Positions 1 through 7,747 of a stretch of DNA of 64,000 bases are shown piece after piece; position 1 is the stretch's first letter; each line of letters opens with the position of its first letter. Made by a program: the position numbers and the translations under genes. The notes under the pieces are model-generated. The model ran no database searches and had not been told where the DNA came from. It saw only the letters and a program-made list of their open reading frames with translations. This stretch comes from Algoriphagus chordae (GTDB lineage Bacteria > Bacteroidota > Bacteroidia > Cytophagales > Cyclobacteriaceae): contig NZ_QKZT01000001.1 of NCBI RefSeq assembly GCF_003254055.1, forward strand, positions 124,001 to 188,000. Direction: 5' to 3'.

Positions 1-311
1 CGTTGAAATTTAGCTAACAATTGCAAAGCTCTCCGAGTATCTGAAACCTTTATTAAACAAAGATCTGGCAAAGCTAGCTCATCAAAATCATGATGAACCA
101 GGAAGGACTTTACTCCTAGGTCAGCTAGTTGTGTGATAAAATCGGCCCCATCTGCCTTGGCTCCTCTGAGTGCTACAAAAAGGGTTTTTTCAGGATGAAG
201 AATTTGTCTGGAGTCAATGGCAATTTGTGAAACCAGCAAGTCATCCTTTTCATTCAGAATGCTTCCATCAGTAATTTCCGCGATTTGTCCTTGACTAATT
301 TCCTGAAACAT
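1..311 (-). CDS. murF: MurF-like ligase, N-terminal fragment (runs off left edge)
   Basis: Only the first 103 codons are in the window; the gene continues beyond base 1. I translated it directly: ATG at 311, reading MFQEISQGQIAEITDG, then an AIDSR...LFVALRGAKADGADF block. This is the Mur-ligase N-terminal (UDP-substrate) domain pattern, which joins D-Ala-D-Ala to the peptidoglycan tripeptide precursor in the cytoplasm. In Bacteroidota this domain is commonly the front end of a MurF-alanine racemase fusion, and the wording fits that form, but the rest is not visible. It overlaps the end of the upstream flippase-like gene by 17 bp, so the two are probably co-transcribed. MurE is the main alternative. 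Confidence 0.7.
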   Translation of the reverse strand, partial: MFQEISQGQIAEITDGSILNEKDDLLVSQIAIDSRQILHPEKTLFVALRGAKADGADFITQLADLGVKSFLVHHDFDELALPDLCLIKVSDTRRALQLLAKFQ

Positions 312-1377
312 CTTTCTCAGGATTTGTGGTCTTTTTCTTGAAAAACACTTGTTTGACCCATCTAGGAAGGAAAATCGCCCCTAATATCAAATATGGATAG
401 TAGGATAGAAGTCTCCACAAAATACTTGTGATGAAGGTATAGCTTGTCAAGAATTCAGTAAAGAATTGGCCAAAGAAGAACTCCGCAGTTCCACTACTTC
501 CTGGAGTAGGTGAGATCATCATCACAATCCACATAATCACTTGTCGCGCAAAAACGATTACATGCTCATGGGCTGCCAAAGGCACAAATGCAGAAATAAG
601 TGCATTGAGCATCAAATACCTTGAGCTCCATATAAAAATCGTCGCTACAATAATAGGTAGCCAATAATTCCACTTTTTCCCAGAAAGCTCCTTGGAGGCT
701 TCTATAATCTGGTTACCATATTCCTGCGCATCATGCTTCCATTTACGAAGCCATTTGATTGAAAATATTTTAATCAGCACCCACTTGAATACCCTTGGTC
801 TGAAAAATAACGCTGCCGCCATGACCAAACTATAAGCTGCATATAAGGTATAACTGATCCAGAAGATAGCTTCCATGCTATTTTGCATCTGAGACTCCAG
901 TACTTTGCTTTCAGGGAAAATATTGCCCTTGGCAAAGAAGAGTATTATAGGTGCGCCTATGACAAAGAAGAGATTGTCCAGAATAGCCGTCACCATCACA
1001 TAAGCGATGGCTCTGCCCAGTTTAATTCCTTCTTTATTCAAAATAAAAATTGCCACAGCTGTACCACCCACTACGGAAGGGGTGACCGCCGAGGCAAATT
1101 CCCAAAGGATAATTACATATAATGATCGCTGCCAGGTAAGGCTTCGATCTGTGATCTCTCGAATTCGATAAACGTATCCTAAATCTCGAAACAAAATCAC
1201 CACAATCGCCAAAATAATCCAAGGGACAGATGCATCAAAAATGCCACTTAACGAGTCCTTATTTACCGAAGGATCAAAGTAAAACATGCCAAAAACAATG
1301 GCCAAACCAATGATCACTGGCACCCAAATCTTATTCGGATTGAGAGTTTGAAAAATCTTTTTGTTATCCAATTTCAT
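295..1377 (-). CDS. Flippase-like (LPG synthase TM / UPF0104 family) membrane protein
   Basis: A 360-residue integral membrane protein with about eight hydrophobic segments (roughly residues 17-33, 47-64, 88-112, 120-148, 168-190, 235-256, 262-285 and 305-340). The segment WEFASAVTPSVVGGTAVAIF near residue 92 and the SPTPGSSGTAEFFF segment near residue 290 are typical of the lysylphosphatidylglycerol-synthase transmembrane family (YbhN/UPF0104). Members act on lipids or lipid-linked substrates in the inner membrane; the substrate here is unknown. The start is ATG. It lies 3 bp downstream of scpA and overlaps the murF-like start, so it sits in a scpA-flippase-murF operon. Confidence 0.8.
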   Translation of the reverse strand: MKLDNKKIFQTLNPNKIWVPVIIGLAIVFGMFYFDPSVNKDSLSGIFDASVPWIILAIVVILFRDLGYVYRIREITDRSLTWQRSLYVIILWEFASAVTPSVVGGTAVAIFILNKEGIKLGRAIAYVMVTAILDNLFFVIGAPIILFFAKGNIFPESKVLESQMQNSMEAIFWISYTLYAAYSLVMAAALFFRPRVFKWVLIKIFSIKWLRKWKHDAQEYGNQIIEASKELSGKKWNYWLPIIVATIFIWSSRYLMLNALISAFVPLAAHEHVIVFARQVIMWIVMMISPTPGSSGTAEFFFGQFFTEFLTSYTFITSILWRLLSYYPYLILGAIFLPRWVKQVFFKKKTTNPEKDVSGN

Positions 1378-1380
1378 ACG

Positions 1381-2130
1381 CTAGGCTGCAGCTATTGGCT
1401 CAGTCTTTTCCACCCAAAAGTTGTTAAAACCATCTCCTATAATTATGGTAACCATTGAGAGCTGAAGTAATTCTAAGATTGCAAGAAAGGTATAAATCAC
1501 AAAAATTTTATCTGGTTTGTAGCTGATAAATTCAGCGAATGGCACTTTTTTCTTAAAACTTATTTTCTCCAAGACGAATTCCTTTTGCTGAGAAATAGTA
1601 TAAGGGTATTGAATTACGGTGTGCTTTGTTTCATCTACTCGAGCGGCCATTTTGGCCATGCTACGTTGGAACACCTTTAATAATTTGTACAAATCCATAT
1701 CCTGCATTTCTGCATCCACGTCATCCACCTTACTCAAAGCTTGCAATTCAGCTGCGATATTTCCTCGCTTTTGCTTAGTCATTTCTTCCCCTTCCATAGC
1801 GGAAAGCTCTTCAATAACTGATTTGTACTTCTTATATTCCAGTAGATTCCGGATCAATTCCTCCCTTGGATCTATTTCTTCTCCCTCATCATTTAGCTCT
1901 GGCCTAGGCAAAAGCATTCGTGATTTGATTTTCATCAAAGTTGCCGCAAAAAGGATAAAATCACTTGCTACCTCCATTTCCATCTGCTCCATCTGATGTA
2001 CATAATCGAGGAAGTCATTGGTAATCTTGGAGATAGGAATATCATAAATATCCAGTTCATCACGCTCGATGAAGAAGAGCATTAGGTCAAAAGGACCTTC
2101 GAAGAGTGGTAATTTGATTTCGAAACTCAA
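1381..2130 (-). CDS. scpA: Segregation and condensation protein A (ScpA)
   Basis: A kleisin subunit that bridges SMC heads and, with ScpB, forms the bacterial condensin that organises newly replicated chromosomes. The N-terminal block KLPLFEGPFDLMLFFIERDE followed by IYDIPISKIT is the ScpA signature, and the C-terminal winged-helix region (KKKVPFAEFISYKPDKIFVI) is also present. The length of 249 residues is normal. The start codon is TTG at 2128-2130: an in-frame stop lies just upstream and the next ATG (residue 16) would remove part of the SMC-binding domain, so TTG is the only sensible start. First gene of a minus-strand operon with the flippase-like gene. Confidence 0.95.
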   Translation of the reverse strand: MSFEIKLPLFEGPFDLMLFFIERDELDIYDIPISKITNDFLDYVHQMEQMEMEVASDFILFAATLMKIKSRMLLPRPELNDEGEEIDPREELIRNLLEYKKYKSVIEELSAMEGEEMTKQKRGNIAAELQALSKVDDVDAEMQDMDLYKLLKVFQRSMAKMAARVDETKHTVIQYPYTISQQKEFVLEKISFKKKVPFAEFISYKPDKIFVIYTFLAILELLQLSMVTIIIGDGFNNFWVEKTEPIAAA

Positions 2131-2170
2131 AGGATATTTAAATTATTGGTTAATTTTGCCACCTTGTAGC

Positions 2171-2178
2171 CAAAGATA
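2171..2178 (-). promoter_or_regulatory. Possible -7 promoter element for scpA
   Basis: On the minus strand the sequence reads TATCTTTG, matching the Bacteroidota -7 consensus TAnnTTTG, about 40 nt before the TTG start of scpA. No TTG was found at the expected -33 position, so this is only a candidate. Confidence 0.35.
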
Positions 2179-2307
2179 TTCAATTAAGCTAAATTAATTG
2201 AAAACGGCAGGAGAAAGAGGCAATCGCCTTTAATCCAAATTTAATTGATTGGAAAAACAAAGAAGCACATTTATTGTTATTCTACTTTGACCACATTACC
2301 GCTTAAA

Positions 2308-4224
2308 ATGCTGATTGAACCAGGAGAGTTATTAGCTCAAATAAATAGTCCCGCAGACCTTAAGAAATTTCCTAAGGAAAAATTGGTGCAAATCTGTGAT
2401 GAACTTCGACAGTTCATTATAGATAATGTATCCGTATATGGGGGTCATTTTAGTGCTAGTCTTGGCGTAGTAGAGCTTACCGTTGCCCTTCATTATGTAT
2501 TGAATACACCCGAAGACCAATTAGTCTGGGATGTAGGACATCAGGCTTATGGTCATAAAATCCTTACCGAAAGAAGAGCGCGTTTTCATACCAATCGACT
2601 ATACGGCGGGCTTTCAGGTTTCCCAAAAAGAAAAGAAAGCAAGTACGATACCTTTGGTGTAGGACATTCAAGCACCTCTATTTCCGCTGCATTGGGTATG
2701 GCAGTAGCTTCCCAATACAAGGGACTTTCTCAAAAACAGCATGTGGCTGTGATCGGAGATGGATCTATGACAGGCGGCATGGCTTTCGAAGCTATGAACC
2801 ATGCGGGTGTCAGTGATACAAACTTGATCATCATCCTCAATGATAATTGCATGGCCATCGATCCAAATGTCGGTGCGCTAAAAGATTACCTCACAGATAT
2901 CACTACATCCAAGACCTACAACAAGGCTAAAGATGAGGTTTGGAAGATTTTGGGCAAACTGAGTAAGTTTGGAACAAGCGCTCAGGATGTCATATCTAAG
3001 GTAGAAGGCGGAATTAAATCCGCTCTACTCAATCAAAGCAATCTTTTCGAATCATTAAATCTTCGCTACTTCGGTCCAGTGGACGGGCATGATGTCAATC
3101 ATCTGGCAGAAGTACTAAAAGATCTCAAAGATATTCCCGGTCCAAAAATCCTTCATTGTGTCACGATGAAAGGAAAGGGATACGCTCCAGCAGAAAAAGG
3201 AAATCAGACCACTTGGCATGCGCCAGGGGCATTTGACAAGGTCACTGGAGAAATATATAAGACCACTCCTAGTGCTCCACAAGCACCAAAGTATCAAGAT
3301 GTTTTTGGAAATACCTTGGTGGAATTGGCTGAACTAGATGATAGAATCATGGGAGTGACGCCGGCGATGCCCTCTGGTTCATCTATGAATATCATGATGA
3401 AAGCAATGCCAAAGCGGGCTTTTGACGTGGGAATCGCAGAACAGCATGCCGTGACATTCTCTGCAGGATTGGCTACACAGGGACTCGTTCCTTTCTGCAA
3501 CATCTATTCTACGTTCATGCAGCGGGCTTATGATCAAGTATTGCATGATGTCTGTATTCAAAACCTTCCTGTTGTTTTTTGCTTGGATAGGGCAGGATTT
3601 GCAGGAGCTGATGGTCCTACTCACCACGGAGCTTATGATATCGCTTTTTTCAGATGCATACCGAATTTGGTGGTATCGGCACCAATGAATGAGGAAGAAC
3701 TTCGAAACTTGATGTATTCGGCCTCGATTCACAACGGACCATATTCTATTCGATACCCACGAGGTAAAGGTGTAATGCCCGAGTGGAAAACTCCATTTGA
3801 AGAAATTCCTGTTGGACAAGGTAGAATCATAAAAGAAGGAGAAGAGATCGCCATTCTCACGATTGGGCATATTGGTAATTATGCTGTAGAAGCTTGCAAT
3901 AAACTTGAAAAAGAGGGTTTAAATCCTGCTCAGTACGATATGCGATTTGTGAAGCCTTTGGACGAGGAACTTCTTCATGAGATTTTTGGCAAATTCAAAA
4001 AGGTAATCACCGTAGAAGATGGCTGCCTGATGGGAGGATTTGGATCGGCAGTGATTGAGTGGATGATGGATAACGGCTATCAGGCACAAGTGAAGCGTCT
4101 GGGAATTCCTGATGCTATCATCGAGCATGGAGAACAACTAGATCTACATCGCGAGTGCGGATTTGATCCAGAAGGGATAGCTGAAGCCGTCAGAAATATG
4201 GCAGAGGTATCCAAAACAGTTTAA
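2308..4224 (+). CDS. dxs: 1-deoxy-D-xylulose-5-phosphate synthase
   Basis: Catalyses the TPP-dependent condensation of pyruvate and glyceraldehyde 3-phosphate, the first step of the MEP isoprenoid pathway; its product also feeds thiamine thiazole and pyridoxal synthesis. Visible motifs are GGHFSASLG near residue 44, the TPP-binding GDGSMTGG block near residue 150 ending in NDN, and DRAGFAGADGPTHHG near residue 428 in the transketolase pyrimidine-binding domain. The 638-residue length is normal. The frame extends upstream to a TTG at 2245, but those 21 residues are not DXS-like, so I take the ATG at 2308. The next gene starts 4 bp after its stop. Confidence 0.97.
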   Translation: MLIEPGELLAQINSPADLKKFPKEKLVQICDELRQFIIDNVSVYGGHFSASLGVVELTVALHYVLNTPEDQLVWDVGHQAYGHKILTERRARFHTNRLYGGLSGFPKRKESKYDTFGVGHSSTSISAALGMAVASQYKGLSQKQHVAVIGDGSMTGGMAFEAMNHAGVSDTNLIIILNDNCMAIDPNVGALKDYLTDITTSKTYNKAKDEVWKILGKLSKFGTSAQDVISKVEGGIKSALLNQSNLFESLNLRYFGPVDGHDVNHLAEVLKDLKDIPGPKILHCVTMKGKGYAPAEKGNQTTWHAPGAFDKVTGEIYKTTPSAPQAPKYQDVFGNTLVELAELDDRIMGVTPAMPSGSSMNIMMKAMPKRAFDVGIAEQHAVTFSAGLATQGLVPFCNIYSTFMQRAYDQVLHDVCIQNLPVVFCLDRAGFAGADGPTHHGAYDIAFFRCIPNLVVSAPMNEEELRNLMYSASIHNGPYSIRYPRGKGVMPEWKTPFEEIPVGQGRIIKEGEEIAILTIGHIGNYAVEACNKLEKEGLNPAQYDMRFVKPLDEELLHEIFGKFKKVITVEDGCLMGGFGSAVIEWMMDNGYQAQVKRLGIPDAIIEHGEQLDLHRECGFDPEGIAEAVRNMAEVSKTV

Positions 4225-4228
4225 GTAA

Positions 4229-4999
4229 ATGTCTGCTATTCATTTTTTTGAAAAAGGCCAAGGTCAGCCTGTGATTCTAATTCACGGATTCTGCGAAATC
4301 TCTGAAATGTGGCAAGATTTTGCAGAGGCACTTTCATCAGAATATAGAGTTATATGCCCCGATCTTCCCGGTTGTGGAAAATCCCCTTTGACACTATCTC
4401 AGAATAGTCTGGAAGAAGTAGCGGTACAGCTGGAAGATTGGATAGAAGAACAAAATATCCAAGACCCCATAGTTATTGGGCATTCTTTAGGAGGCTATGT
4501 GACCTTAGCTTTGCTAGCATTAATGGGCTCAAAGCTTAAAGCTGTTGGGCTTTTTCACTCAACTGCCTTTGCAGATGATACCGATAAAAAAGGAATGCGA
4601 GATCGAACAGTTGTATTTCTGAAAAAACACGGAGTAGATACCTTCGTTACCTCATTTGTTCCTCCACTTATTCCTGAGCACAAAAGAGATGATTTTCAAG
4701 CTGAAATTGCAGCAGCAATAGTGCAAGCCAAGCAATCCACCTTAGATGGACTAATTGCCTATACCAAAGCCATGCGAGATAGAGAAGATCGTTTTGAGGT
4801 ATTTCAGAATTTCTCTGGACCAAAACTGATGATCGCAGGTACACTAGATAGCGCTGTCAAAATCGATGCAAGTCGTAAACACAAAGTAGCTGTCACAGAC
4901 TATCACGAATTGGAAGGCGTTGGTCACCTAGGAATGATCGAGCAAAAAGAAACCTGTATGGAGATTCTGAGAGGGTTTTGTGGGAAGGCTATTGGATAA
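4229..4999 (+). CDS. Alpha/beta hydrolase
   Basis: A 256-residue cytoplasmic alpha/beta-hydrolase of the esterase/lipase type; the substrate is unknown. The oxyanion-loop HGF is at residues 19-21, the nucleophile elbow GHSLGG puts the serine at residue 86, an Asp is in GTLDSA near residue 211, and the catalytic His is in GVGHLGM near residue 234. It follows dxs by 4 bp, suggesting co-transcription. Its last 11 bp overlap the convergent HEPN remnant. A second, diverged copy of its final ~20 codons lies about 550 bp further on (5553-5624), beyond the MNT/HEPN pair, so the 3' end has been duplicated or replaced. Confidence 0.88.
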   Translation: MSAIHFFEKGQGQPVILIHGFCEISEMWQDFAEALSSEYRVICPDLPGCGKSPLTLSQNSLEEVAVQLEDWIEEQNIQDPIVIGHSLGGYVTLALLALMGSKLKAVGLFHSTAFADDTDKKGMRDRTVVFLKKHGVDTFVTSFVPPLIPEHKRDDFQAEIAAAIVQAKQSTLDGLIAYTKAMRDREDRFEVFQNFSGPKLMIAGTLDSAVKIDASRKHKVAVTDYHELEGVGHLGMIEQKETCMEILRGFCGKAIG

Positions 5000-5204
5000 G
5001 CTTCTCTACTTCAGCAATTAAAGTTTTTACCTTTTCTAAATAGGCTAAGACTGTTTCTCTATCAAAGTCAAATAAATCATCATAGTCACCCTTTTGCCAC
5101 CAAGTAAATAATTTGTTATTATCAGCCAAAAGCTGAGCATCATCAAAGGTTTCATGGGCTCGAGCTAATCGATAATTAACAAGATCTTTTTTGGAATTGC
5201 TCAT
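4989..5204 (-). pseudogene. HEPN-domain protein with large internal in-frame deletion
   Basis: A 71-residue ORF whose first half (NYRLARAHETFDDAQLLADN) matches the start, and whose second half (WWQKGDYDDLFDFDRETV) matches the end, of HEPN proteins that pair with MNT nucleotidyltransferases. These are normally about 125-130 residues long. The middle 55-60 residues are missing without a frame change, including the NRLYYA-type helix and the region of the conserved Arg/His RNase motif. It cannot be a normal HEPN RNase toxin. Its ATG overlaps the MNT stop (ATGA), the usual coupling of such pairs. It may be a decayed toxin or a retained partner for the MNT protein. Confidence 0.75.
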
Positions 5205-5521
5205 CTAAGACGTATAGCATTTTTGGAAATACGTTCAAAAAGTAATGTATTTCTCCTAGTATTATTCCAGTTACTTTTTGAGTAGATAATAGGCGAGATA
5301 ATAGCTCCAGTGCGAAGTTCTAACTCATAAAAATCATCCATAATTGCAATTTCCTTTGATAATGGAACCTTATCCAAGTCTAATAGTACAAGAATATCAT
5401 AATCTGATAATCCCTTTGAAGTACCATTTGCTTGAGAGCCAAAAAGATATAATTCAGACTTAGGATATTTCCTAGAAGCCATATCCACAATATCCTTTAC
5501 TATTTCCTCTTTATCAGACAT
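5201..5521 (-). CDS. MNT-type minimal nucleotidyltransferase (antitoxin of HEPN/MNT pair)
   Basis: A 106-residue minimal nucleotidyltransferase. The signature GSQANGTSKGLSDYD begins at residue 28 and has the GS pair and both metal-binding aspartates (40 and 42), so the active site looks intact. In characterised HEPN/MNT systems the MNT protein is the antitoxin and can nucleotidylate the HEPN toxin. The frame opens at a TTG at 5527, but the ATG at 5521 is preferred. It overlaps the downstream HEPN remnant as ATGA, so the two are translationally coupled. Confidence 0.87.
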   Translation of the reverse strand: MSDKEEIVKDIVDMASRKYPKSELYLFGSQANGTSKGLSDYDILVLLDLDKVPLSKEIAIMDDFYELELRTGAIISPIIYSKSNWNNTRRNTLLFERISKNAIRLR

Positions 5522-5552
5522 ATACAAAAATAGGATAAAAATTAAACTCGAC

Positions 5553-5624
5553 GGAATGAATGAGCGAAAAGAGGAGAGTTTAGAGATTGTGAGAGGGATT
5601 TGTGAGAAGGCTGAGAATTCTTAA
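5553..5624 (+). pseudogene. Left-over 3' end of an alpha/beta hydrolase gene
   Basis: Read on the plus strand, this stretch encodes GMNERKEESLEIVRGICEKA and then ENS and a stop. It aligns with the end of the intact hydrolase (GMIEQKETCMEILRGFCGKA then IG and a stop, bases 4931-4999). About 47 of 60 aligned bases match through the shared GCT codon. It has no start or body, so it is a 3'-terminal fragment. The two ends bracket the MNT/HEPN pair as a direct repeat. Confidence 0.75.
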
Positions 5625-5899
5625 AGTTTAGCAGCTCTTAAGCTTGAAATTGGGAAAATCAGATCAAAATCATTCCAATTAATATTTCCTTCAATAATTT
5701 GAAAACTTCTGAAAAGGCCTAGATCTAAGTACTTCTTAATTTCAGGATGGCTAGATTTATTAAGAAAAGGAAGAAAATCTACAATGTTCTTAAGCCCATC
5801 AGAAAAACTGATTTCTAATTTATAGTCAGCCAAATATTTTGCGGATTCTACTCTCAAAATATCCTGCTGCTTTTCGCTATAATCAACTATTAGCTTCAT
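5621..5899 (-). CDS. DUF2442 domain protein
   Basis: A 92-residue protein with the DUF2442 layout: a short beta-rich N-terminus, the central ISFSDGLKNIVDFLPFL block near residue 30, and GNINWNDFDLIFPISSL near the end. Function is not established; DUF2442 genes commonly sit behind DUF4160 genes, and the pair is often suspected to be toxin-antitoxin-like. Its ATG overlaps the DUF4160 stop (ATGA). Its stop overlaps the stop of the hydrolase fragment on the other strand. Confidence 0.8.
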   Translation of the reverse strand: MKLIVDYSEKQQDILRVESAKYLADYKLEISFSDGLKNIVDFLPFLNKSSHPEIKKYLDLGLFRSFQIIEGNINWNDFDLIFPISSLRAAKL

Positions 5900-6201
5900 T
5901 TGATCTTTCTTTGTATTTTTTCAAACTTAACAGACTTATGATACACAAAATAGTCTACCCACTTTGCTACAATTTTGTTTGAATATAGTGATAGAAAATT
6001 TTGAAAATCCTTTAAACTCTTTCCTATTAACGGGGTAGCTCCAGTTACATTTTTAATCCTAATTTCCTCTATTACTCCATCTATTATAATAAATTCCGCT
6101 TTACTCTCAAATTCACCTTTTCTTGCATGAACATGTATTGGTTCATGTTCATTCGAGTAGAAAAATAGTATTATCCCCATATACTCGAAAATCTTAGGCA
6201 T
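5896..6201 (-). CDS. DUF4160 domain protein
   Basis: A 101-residue protein with the DUF4160 opening MPKIFEYMGIILFFYSNEHE followed by PIHVHARKGEFE, where family members have a similar N(E/D)H.P.H.HA motif near residues 17-26. The biochemical role is unknown. It forms a two-gene unit with the overlapping DUF2442 gene. The C-terminal 30 residues (FVYHKSVKFEKIQRKIK) are Lys-rich and not a usual part of the domain. Base composition is AT-richer than the neighbouring msrC, consistent with an acquired module (inference). Confidence 0.78.
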   Translation of the reverse strand: MPKIFEYMGIILFFYSNEHEPIHVHARKGEFESKAEFIIIDGVIEEIRIKNVTGATPLIGKSLKDFQNFLSLYSNKIVAKWVDYFVYHKSVKFEKIQRKIK

Positions 6202-6246
6202 ATTCGATAGGTTTTATCCTTAAGATACTATTAATCTAATTTGAAA

Positions 6247-6729
6247 TTACAACTGCTTACCCAGCAGCCCCATCAACTTCTCTAAATTCTCCTGATCTAC
6301 TGAGTCAAAATCATCCAATTGATCTGAATCCACATCGAGAACCATGGCAACTAGTCCACCTTTGAAAACTGGAACTACGATCTCGGACCTGGAAGCAGAA
6401 CTGCAAGCGATATGTCCTGGGAAAGCATCAACATCTGGAACAAGCATCGTTTTGCCTTCTTGCCATGCTGTACCACATACCCCTTTACCCATAGAAATCC
6501 TCGTACAGGCTATTGGACCTTGAAATGGACCCAATACTAACTGATTCTCTTTGGTCAGGTAAAAACCAACCCAGAAGAAGTCAAACGCTTCTTTCAGAGC
6601 CGCTGAGATATTGGCAAGATTCGCATAGAGATCAGGCTCGCCAGTGATCAAGGCTTCGATCTGTGGTAAAATCGCTTCATATTTCTCGGCTTTAGTTGCC
6701 GATTCTGGAATGTATAGACTATCAGACAT
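6247..6729 (-). CDS. msrC: Free methionine-(R)-sulfoxide reductase (GAF domain)
   Basis: A 160-residue single GAF-domain protein that reduces free methionine-R-sulfoxide in the cytosol. The three cysteines used by the family are present at 75 (GPIACTRI), 85 (GKGVCGTAW) and 109 (GHIACSSASRSEIVVP). Their spacing of 10 and 24 residues is the same as in the E. coli enzyme (84, 94, 118), which argues for activity rather than a generic GAF sensor. It overlaps the end of ribD by 8 bp, so it is the last gene of a DUF4382-ribD-msrC operon. Confidence 0.92.
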   Translation of the reverse strand: MSDSLYIPESATKAEKYEAILPQIEALITGEPDLYANLANISAALKEAFDFFWVGFYLTKENQLVLGPFQGPIACTRISMGKGVCGTAWQEGKTMLVPDVDAFPGHIACSSASRSEIVVPVFKGGLVAMVLDVDSDQLDDFDSVDQENLEKLMGLLGKQL

Positions 6730-7747
6730 GATGATATATTCTTAAGGTATCTTCCAAGATTTCTATGGTCTCGGATACTGGGGTAGGGGGAATAGGAGCT
6801 GCTATCCCAGATCCAAATTCATTACTGCTTGTAAACACCCGTGCCTCGTCCCAAAGTTCGGATGCTAAAAATTTATTCAATAAATAACTGCCTCCTTCTA
6901 TAATTACACTTTGAATTTGGCGCTTGTGTAGTTCTTCCAACATATCCTTAACCAGAAATCCTGAGTTCAGTTTGACAAACTCTAAGGTTCCTCTCAACTC
7001 TGATTTCTGCGTGTTAAAGCAAATAGTCGGTACAGCCTCATCAAATAGTTTGAGTGAATTTGGGAGCTCTAACTTGTTATCCACTACAATTCTCAGCGGG
7101 TTTTTACCAACCCAATCTCTTACATTCAACGCTGGATCATCATATTTGGCAGTATTTTTTCCCACCATAATAGCATCTTCTTCAGCTCTCCACTTATGGA
7201 CAAGTTGGCGGCTGGAAGCATTAGTGATCCATTTGGAAGAGAAATCTTCCCTAGCCACAAAACCATCAGCCGTTTGTGCCCATTTCAAAATAACGTAAGG
7301 GCGTTTCTCTTCGATCTGAGTGAAAAAGCGTTTGTTTTGGATACGAGCCTGTTTCTCCAAAACGCCAGTTTCAACCTCAATACCAGCCTCTTTTAAAATC
7401 TGAATGCCTTTTCCACCTACCAGAGGATTGGAATCGAAAGTAGCAATCACCACTTTCTTTACCTTTTTCTCCACCAGGAGATTCGCGCAAGGAGGTGTTT
7501 TGCCAAAGTGAGCGCAGGGCTCCAGCGTCACATAAACTGTCGATTCTGCAAGCAAGTCAGGATTTAAGACTGAATTAATAGCATTCACCTCAGCGTGCGC
7601 TTTACCGTATTCCTGATGATAACCTTCTCCGATAACCTTATCCTCATACACGATCACACACCCCACCATAGGATTTGGGCTTACTTTTCCTCGGCCAAAC
7701 TCCGCGAGCTCAAGTGCCCTCTGCATGTATAAAAGATCCTTAGCCAT
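6722..7747 (-). CDS. ribD: Riboflavin biosynthesis deaminase/reductase RibD
   Basis: Bifunctional enzyme of riboflavin synthesis. The N-terminal deaminase acts on diaminohydroxyphosphoribosylaminopyrimidine and the C-terminal part is the NADPH-dependent 5-amino-6-ribosylaminouracil reductase. The deaminase zinc site is complete: HAE at residues 51-53 and EPCAHFGKTPPC at 77-88 with both cysteines. The reductase domain starts near YVILKWAQTADGFVA (residue ~148) and ends with the VIIEGGSYLLNKFL block. The length of 341 is normal. Its ATG overlaps the stop of the upstream lipoprotein gene by one base (TAATG) and its end overlaps msrC. Confidence 0.96.
   Translation of the reverse strand: MAKDLLYMQRALELAEFGRGKVSPNPMVGCVIVYEDKVIGEGYHQEYGKAHAEVNAINSVLNPDLLAESTVYVTLEPCAHFGKTPPCANLLVEKKVKKVVIATFDSNPLVGGKGIQILKEAGIEVETGVLEKQARIQNKRFFTQIEEKRPYVILKWAQTADGFVAREDFSSKWITNASSRQLVHKWRAEEDAIMVGKNTAKYDDPALNVRDWVGKNPLRIVVDNKLELPNSLKLFDEAVPTICFNTQKSELRGTLEFVKLNSGFLVKDMLEELHKRQIQSVIIEGGSYLLNKFLASELWDEARVFTSSNEFGSGIAAPIPPTPVSETIEILEDTLRIYHHV

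Noticed and set aside
3379..3870. A 163-residue minus-strand ORF inside dxs
   Set aside because: Antisense shadow of the conserved dxs reading frame.
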